From Chitinophagaceae bacterium UBA1930 (GTDB lineage: Bacteria; Bacteroidota; Bacteroidia; Chitinophagales; Chitinophagaceae), in NCBI GenBank assembly GCA_002337145.1, contig DDFK01000002.1, positions 62,001 through 126,000 of the forward strand: a stretch of 64,000 bases of DNA, read 5' to 3'. This document shows positions 59,636-64,000 of this stretch, one piece after another (the first letter of the stretch is position 1; each line of letters begins with the position of its first letter). The notes beneath the pieces were generated by a model that saw only the letters and a program-made list of their open reading frames with translations, was not told the origin of the DNA and searched no databases. A program made the translations under genes and the position numbers.

Positions 59636-59878
59636 ATATCCAAGCGAAGGTTTCACTAAGAGTGGAAAAGGGATAAAGAGAGGAAAGCCTTTTTTCGCCT
59701 CTTCCTCTTAGTTAATGATTGTTTTTTATTAGCCACAATTTTCATTTGTGCAAGCAAATAAATATTCAAGCGAAGGTTTCGCTAAGAGCTAAAAAGAGAG
59801 AAAGAGAGGGAAACCAGTTTCTCCTTTCCTCTTTTCCCTCTTAGCGATTGTTGTTTTTATACCTACAATTTTCTTTTA
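59626..59878. repeat. Two tandem 126-base units with internal hairpin
   Basis: Unit 1 starts at 59626 and unit 2 at 59752. Both begin AAGCAAATAAATAT, continue with CAAGCGAAGGTTTC and end around ACAATTTTC. Each unit contains a purine-rich CTAAGAG... segment facing a pyrimidine-rich ...CTCTTAG segment, giving a long imperfect hairpin. Unit 1 overlaps the stop codon of the DUF4198 gene. Confidence 0.75.
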
Positions 59879-59922
59879 TAAAGAACAAAGCAAATCGGTA
59901 TTTTCATTTTTAAAATACTGTT

Positions 59923-61266
59923 ATGCAACCTAAGCAGCAACTTGGCCTGTTTTCCCTTACCATGATTGTGATAAGCCTTGTAATTGGTATGGGCATCTTT
60001 AAAACCCCAGCCACCATTGCAGCCAAGTCAGGTACAGAAACAATATTTTTTGCAGCCTGGGTCATTGGTGGCTTTGTGGCCCTATGCGGGGCATTAACCT
60101 ATGCAGAAATTGGCCAACGCCTGCCTGTTATTGGCGGCTACTATAAAGTGTTTGCACATGCCTACCACCCATCCATTGGTTTTACGGTAAATGCACTGAT
60201 ATTGATTAGCAATGCAGCATCGCTGGCCGTAGTGGCACTAATAGGGGCCGATTATGCAAGCGATTTATTGTTCGGCAAACCTTCCAGTATGCTGTTCAAT
60301 ATGCTGGTTGCCATAGTGCCCATTGGGCTTTTTTACCTGGTTAACTTATTGGGGTTAAAAACCAGCAGCACCACGCAAAATATATTAACGGTTATCAAGA
60401 TTTCGCTGGTGGTTTTATTGATCACTTCCCTGTTTAAAGGAATGGTGGTTGAGCCACATGGCTACAATACAGATGCACCTGTGTATACATACAATGGCAG
60501 TAACGCAGGTCTCTTGCTTATGCTAAGCCTGGTGGCCGTATCGTTTACGTATGGGGGTTACCAACAAACCATCAATTTTGGTGGCGAGGTAAAAAACACC
60601 CGCACCATGCAGCGTGGTATTGTCATTGGCATTTGCATCGTCATATTCCTATACCTTGCCATAAGCTATGCCTATATAAAAGTCATTGGTTTCGACAAAA
60701 TGAAAAATGCTACGGCTATCGGTGCATTGCTTTGCGAAACATGGTTTGGCAAGGCAGGCGGCAAAGTGTTCGATGCCTGCATGTTCCTGAGCGTAATGGC
60801 TTATGTAAATGTATTGCTCATGGCAAACCCAAGGGTCATGTATGCCATGAGCCAAGATGGGGTTTTTCCCAAAGTGTTTTCCTACAAGCATCCAAAAACA
60901 GAAGTGCTTATTCCGGGGCTTACCTTGTTTGCAGTGGTGGCAATTATTGTGACCTTTTTTGGCAAGGGGGTAGATGATGTACTTAGCTTCAGCATCTTTC
61001 TGGACTGCTTCGGTATGAGCCTGTCTGCCGCCACTTTATTGATTCTCAGAAAAAGGAAACAGGGCGAAGCCAATGTAGCCAACGGGTTCTCAAAAAGTAT
61101 AAGCCCACTGCTTTGCATCATATTCGTGGTTTCTTATGGCTTCGTAGCCACTGCTGTTGTAATAGGCACGCCAATGGCTGCACTTACAGGCGTTGTGTTA
61201 ATGGCAGTATTCATGTTACTGTACTTTGCTTTCTATCACAACAATAACAAAGCAGGCAATTCATGA
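59923..61266 (+). CDS. APC-superfamily amino acid permease
   Basis: A 447-residue inner-membrane protein with about twelve transmembrane helices. The first helix GLFSLTMIVISLVIGMGIFKTPATIAA carries the unwound GxGIF substrate loop, and ALTYAEIGQRLPVIGGYYKV the second conserved block. The pattern resembles the LAT/exchanger-like branch (YfnA, SteT). It transports amino acids by proton symport or exchange. Substrate not predictable. It follows the tandem repeat and ends just before another repeated element. Confidence 0.9.
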   Translation: MQPKQQLGLFSLTMIVISLVIGMGIFKTPATIAAKSGTETIFFAAWVIGGFVALCGALTYAEIGQRLPVIGGYYKVFAHAYHPSIGFTVNALILISNAASLAVVALIGADYASDLLFGKPSSMLFNMLVAIVPIGLFYLVNLLGLKTSSTTQNILTVIKISLVVLLITSLFKGMVVEPHGYNTDAPVYTYNGSNAGLLLMLSLVAVSFTYGGYQQTINFGGEVKNTRTMQRGIVIGICIVIFLYLAISYAYIKVIGFDKMKNATAIGALLCETWFGKAGGKVFDACMFLSVMAYVNVLLMANPRVMYAMSQDGVFPKVFSYKHPKTEVLIPGLTLFAVVAIIVTFFGKGVDDVLSFSIFLDCFGMSLSAATLLILRKRKQGEANVANGFSKSISPLLCIIFVVSYGFVATAVVIGTPMAALTGVVLMAVFMLLYFAFYHNNNKAGNS

Positions 61267-61276
61267 GTTAAACAAT

Positions 61277-61385
61277 GCTGGTGCGTGCCCCGCCTGTGCG
61301 GGCCGGGCTATCCGTTACTGCTCCGCATGCCACAAGTGGCATTTGCGTGGCATCCACTGCTATCCCTCACGCCAGGCTCCGTAGT
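61277..61385. repeat. Structured GC-rich intergenic element
   Basis: An unusually GC-rich block containing GGGCTATCCGTTACTGC, a hairpin from GCATGCCAC and GTGGCATTTGC, a GCCCCGC/GCGGGC pair, and GCTATCCCTCACGCC. The GGGCTATCC...CTATCCCT pairing resembles an intergenic element seen in many Bacteroidota. It lies between the permease and the convergent acyltransferase. Confidence 0.6.
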
Positions 61386-61438
61386 AAATGCAGCAATGAA
61401 ATGATACGCTCTATTGAATTTACTTCCCCAATGAATGG

Positions 61439-62587
61439 CTATGCCATATTGCGTATTCTTTGCACCAGCTTCCTAGGCCAAAGCCTATCCATACAAGGTT
61501 TTTCAATCAGCCAATAAAAAAGGGTGCCTACTAGCAATACAAATGGCAGTACAATCACTGCCTGTAATAACAAGTCCTTGTAATAATCATGCGTAAGCCA
61601 TTTTGCAGTTAGCTTATCCATTACAAAAATCAATACGGCATAATGCAATAGGTAAATGGAGTAACACATGCTGCCAATAAGCATGACCCAGTTGGTGGTA
61701 AAAATGCGATTAACCACAAAACCTTTAAACACGCCCACAAATAGCAATCCGTAGCCAGCATACTCAAGCCACTGCATATACAACCGCACATCGCCATTGC
61801 AATACATAACCAATACAAAACCTACTGCAAAAGCAATATCCCACAACAAAGATTTTTGCTGTAGCAAATGCTGGTACTGCATATATACATCGGCCAATAA
61901 AAAGCCCATAAAAAAAACGGGCAGGTATGCAAATAGCGAGTACTGTAAATGTGCGGCAATAAAAAAACTGTCGTAACGGGCATACAGCATACCGCAAGCA
62001 ACTATCAATGCAACAAATACCAACCGCCTTATTGCTGCCCTGCCAATCAAGAATAGCTTTACCAATAACGGCAGCAACAAATAAAACTGTATTTCAATTT
62101 CCAATGTCCATGCAACCGGGTTAATGGTGCTTCTTCTGCCATACACTATATTATGGCTATAAAAAAAACTGCTGATATAATGTGGCAGGCTTTCCCTTAA
62201 ACCCTCATGCATCAGCACCGCCTGAAACAGCAACAGGGCAGTAAGCACCAATAAATAGGGCGGCTCCAATCTGGTTAGCCTACGCAGGTAATACTGCTTT
62301 AGCAAAACGGGCTGCCCATTATACAGGTACTGCTCAATAAAAGGCAGGCACAGTATAAATGCACTGATGCAGAAAAAAATACTGACCCCATTGGAACTGA
62401 GTTCCAAAAAACGTGATACGGGATTGCTGTAAAGAAAGTCCTCATCCAAACCAATGCTCCTGGTAAGGTGCAAATTAAAATGGCTTGCCACAACAGCCAC
62501 AATGGCCAATGCCCTTAACCCATCAATTTCCTTGATAACCGGGCGGCCACTTGTTTGCCTTGCTAGTTTTGAAAACAGGTTTTGCAT
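61439..62587 (-). CDS. Acyltransferase family 3 membrane protein
   Basis: A 382-residue membrane protein from the ATG at 62587; other in-frame starts exist at 62608 (ATG) and 62623 (GTG). The opening block IKEIDGLRALAIVAVVASHF matches the family, and NPVAWTLEIEIQFYLLLPLL the second. About ten helices follow, ending KPCMDRLWPRKLVQRI. It is the second acyltransferase 3 in the window but is not a close copy of the one at 9608: the motif wording and the loops differ. Role in surface-glycan acylation is inferred from the family. Confidence 0.86.
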   Translation of the reverse strand: MQNLFSKLARQTSGRPVIKEIDGLRALAIVAVVASHFNLHLTRSIGLDEDFLYSNPVSRFLELSSNGVSIFFCISAFILCLPFIEQYLYNGQPVLLKQYYLRRLTRLEPPYLLVLTALLLFQAVLMHEGLRESLPHYISSFFYSHNIVYGRRSTINPVAWTLEIEIQFYLLLPLLVKLFLIGRAAIRRLVFVALIVACGMLYARYDSFFIAAHLQYSLFAYLPVFFMGFLLADVYMQYQHLLQQKSLLWDIAFAVGFVLVMYCNGDVRLYMQWLEYAGYGLLFVGVFKGFVVNRIFTTNWVMLIGSMCYSIYLLHYAVLIFVMDKLTAKWLTHDYYKDLLLQAVIVLPFVLLVGTLFYWLIEKPCMDRLWPRKLVQRIRNMA

Positions 62588-62756
62588 TGCTGCAATAAAA
62601 ATAGGCATCTGCGGCAATTGCACTCATTTCATTTTATACTGCCAGCAACCGGAATTGTAAAAACATTCACAAAAAGAAAAAGCGATTCTTTTATTTATGG
62701 CATCTTTAGCCCGTAAATGGTTTAGCGTTGGCCATAGTAACCGAATTATAGCCTTA

Positions 62757-62783
62757 TTGGTTAGCCCGTTTCCTTTATTTTTG
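62757..62783 (+). promoter_or_regulatory. Candidate promoter for the TolC-family gene
   Basis: TTG at 62757-62759 and TATTTTTG at 62776-62783, spaced by 16 bases, slightly below the usual range for TTG-N-TAnnTTTG. The ATG at 62791 follows after 7 bases, suggesting a leaderless transcript. Confidence 0.4.
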
Positions 62784-62790
62784 TTTAGAT

Positions 62791-64000
62791 ATGAGAAAGA
62801 TTTTATCCCTGTTGCTTTTCATAGCCGCATTCAAAGCACCTGCACAGCAAGTATCCGAAAAATGGGACTTGCGTAAGTGCGTGGATTATGCCATGAAAAA
62901 CAATATTTCGGTAAAGCAATCAGAAGTGCAGGCACGCATCAGTGCACTGCAGTTAAAGCAGTCCAAATTGTATCAATACCCTACTGCAAATTTTGGAACT
63001 GGCATTGGCCTGCAATTTGGCCGCTCCGTAGACCCCACTACCAACCAGTTCACTACCTCCGAATTGTTATACCAGAACTATAGTTTGCAAGGCGGGGCAC
63101 AACTGTACAATTGGGGCCGTATAAAACACAGCATAGCTGCTTCGCAGTTTTCGGCAGAAGCCGCTTTGGCCGATGTGGCAAAAACAGCCAACGATATTGC
63201 CTTGAGCGTATGTACCTATTACTTGCAGGTGCTTGCTGCAAGGGAACAAACCAACATCAATAGCGTACAGATTCAGCAAACCACGGCACAATTGAACGAT
63301 ACCCGCAAAAGGGTAGAAGCAGGCTCGCTACCGGAACTGAACCTGGTAGAGCTGCAGGCACAACTGGCATCGGACAGTAGCAATTACATCAGCAGCCAAA
63401 CCTCGTTCGAGCAGAATATCCTGTCGTTAAAAGGATTATTGAACATAGATGCCGCAGCCTCTTTTGAAATAGAGACACCTTCGGTTGACAAGATACCATT
63501 GGAACCGATACTGGATTTGCAACCGGCCGTTGTGTACCAATTGGCACTTGCCAACCAGCCACAATTAAAAGGCGATTCATTAAGGATAGAAAGTAGCAAA
63601 AAAACAGTGCTTGCCAACAAGGCACAGATGTATCCCACTATTTCTGGTAGCTACTCACTAAGCAGCGCACTCAACAACAAGGCACTGGAAATAACTTCGG
63701 CCACACAGTTTATTGCACCCATTGGCAAGGTTACCGTTGGTGGTACCGATTACAATGTGATACCCAATAGCCCCTTTACCAATTATACCTATGGCAAAAC
63801 GCCCTATTTTAGGCAGCTGGACCAGAACTTTCAACAGACAGTTGGCGTTAACATTGCCGTACCTATTTTCAATAACGGGCAAAGAAGGATTGCTTACGAA
63901 CAATCGAAACTTACCTTACAGAGCTATGTGATTACCAAGGAACAGTCTAGCCAGAAACTGAAACTGGATATTTATACGGCCTATACCAATGCTACCAATG
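62791..64000 (+). CDS. TolC-family outer membrane efflux protein (partial, runs off the right edge)
   Basis: About 403 residues are visible before the window ends, with no stop. Signal peptide MRKILSLLLFIAAFKAPAQQ, then EKWDLRKCVDYAMKNNISVKQSEVQ, the usual opening of TolC-like proteins, and long coiled-coil helices (QLKQSKLYQYPTANFG; ARISALQLKQ). The first structural repeat ends near DIALSVCTYYLQVLAA, and the second begins with QLKGDSLRIESSKKTV. TolC proteins form an outer-membrane tunnel that joins inner-membrane pumps through an adaptor; an adaptor and pump gene probably follow beyond the edge. Confidence 0.9.
   Translation, partial: MRKILSLLLFIAAFKAPAQQVSEKWDLRKCVDYAMKNNISVKQSEVQARISALQLKQSKLYQYPTANFGTGIGLQFGRSVDPTTNQFTTSELLYQNYSLQGGAQLYNWGRIKHSIAASQFSAEAALADVAKTANDIALSVCTYYLQVLAAREQTNINSVQIQQTTAQLNDTRKRVEAGSLPELNLVELQAQLASDSSNYISSQTSFEQNILSLKGLLNIDAAASFEIETPSVDKIPLEPILDLQPAVVYQLALANQPQLKGDSLRIESSKKTVLANKAQMYPTISGSYSLSSALNNKALEITSATQFIAPIGKVTVGGTDYNVIPNSPFTNYTYGKTPYFRQLDQNFQQTVGVNIAVPIFNNGQRRIAYEQSKLTLQSYVITKEQSSQKLKLDIYTAYTNATN

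Noticed and set aside
1..64000. tRNA, rRNA or CRISPR array
   Set aside because: Scanning the spacers showed no cloverleaf with the TTC-loop pattern, no rRNA sequence, and no regularly spaced repeats of CRISPR type.

Overview
The window is a chromosomal segment from a member of the Bacteroidota, most likely the Chitinophagaceae or a close relative. The evidence is two proteins with type IX secretion (T9SS) C-terminal sorting domains, an IPExxxVDY-family protein, a TonB receptor for vitamin B12, several TAnnTTTG -7 promoter boxes, and almost no Shine-Dalgarno sequences before start codons. Family placement is inference from gene content; no rRNA or tRNA gene is present to settle it. I see about 54 protein-coding genes on both strands. 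No CRISPR array, prophage or plasmid function was found. One RAYT-type transposase and several families of short intergenic repeats are the main mobile or repetitive DNA.

Layout. 1-9.3 kb: the tail of a small multidrug-resistance transporter, a pterin dehydratase, an IPExxxVDY protein, an M28 peptidase, a FeoB iron transporter without FeoA, a GAF histidine kinase, a small HExxH protein, and an overlapping M23 peptidase/Bcp peroxiredoxin pair. 9.6-13.1 kb: an acyltransferase, then carB cut off exactly at the end of its first half, followed by a REP-flanked RAYT transposase; the carB stop codon lies inside the REP arm. 13.1-19.1 kb: a divergent envelope-polysaccharide locus with an LtaS-like sulfatase-fold transferase facing a GH18-deacetylase-GT2 fusion protein. 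19.4-24.2 kb: an SLC13 transporter, recO, an amidohydrolase and an arginase-fold protein with altered metal ligands. 24.3-28.2 kb: cell-wall enzymes (PBP4-type DacB, an L,D-transpeptidase, a short M23 peptidase) and an alpha/beta hydrolase.

28.2-38 kb: serS, a PAS/HisKA protein without an ATPase domain, a cyclophilin, gcvH, an ECF sigma/anti-sigma pair, a VanZ protein, a GH25 lysozyme and a secreted M1 aminopeptidase with a T9SS signal. 38-44.6 kb: a radical SAM/SPASM enzyme, a T9SS adhesin-like protein followed by an orphan T9SS tail, a MarR regulator, a GHL10 hydrolase and a minimal TonB-domain protein. 44.7-51.8 kb: a UvrD-type helicase-nuclease, a DUF1569 protein, an IMPDH/GMP reductase-family enzyme without CBS domains, MarC, and two tandem single-haem proteins. 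51.9-58 kb: a B12 riboswitch controlling a BtuB-like receptor, divergent from nrdB-nrdA (class Ia ribonucleotide reductase). 58-64 kb: a thioesterase, a DUF4198 protein, a 126-bp tandem repeat, an amino-acid permease, a structured repeat, a second acyltransferase and the start of a TolC-family efflux protein.

How they fit together: this is mostly a housekeeping and envelope-maintenance region (peptidoglycan remodelling, exopolysaccharide synthesis, surface secretion, iron and B12 uptake, nucleotide metabolism). The most unusual points are the REP/RAYT insertion that ends carB at its domain linker, the hairpin covering the RAYT start codon, the three-domain polysaccharide enzyme, the degenerate arginase, and several uncharacterised repeat families in the intergenic spaces.
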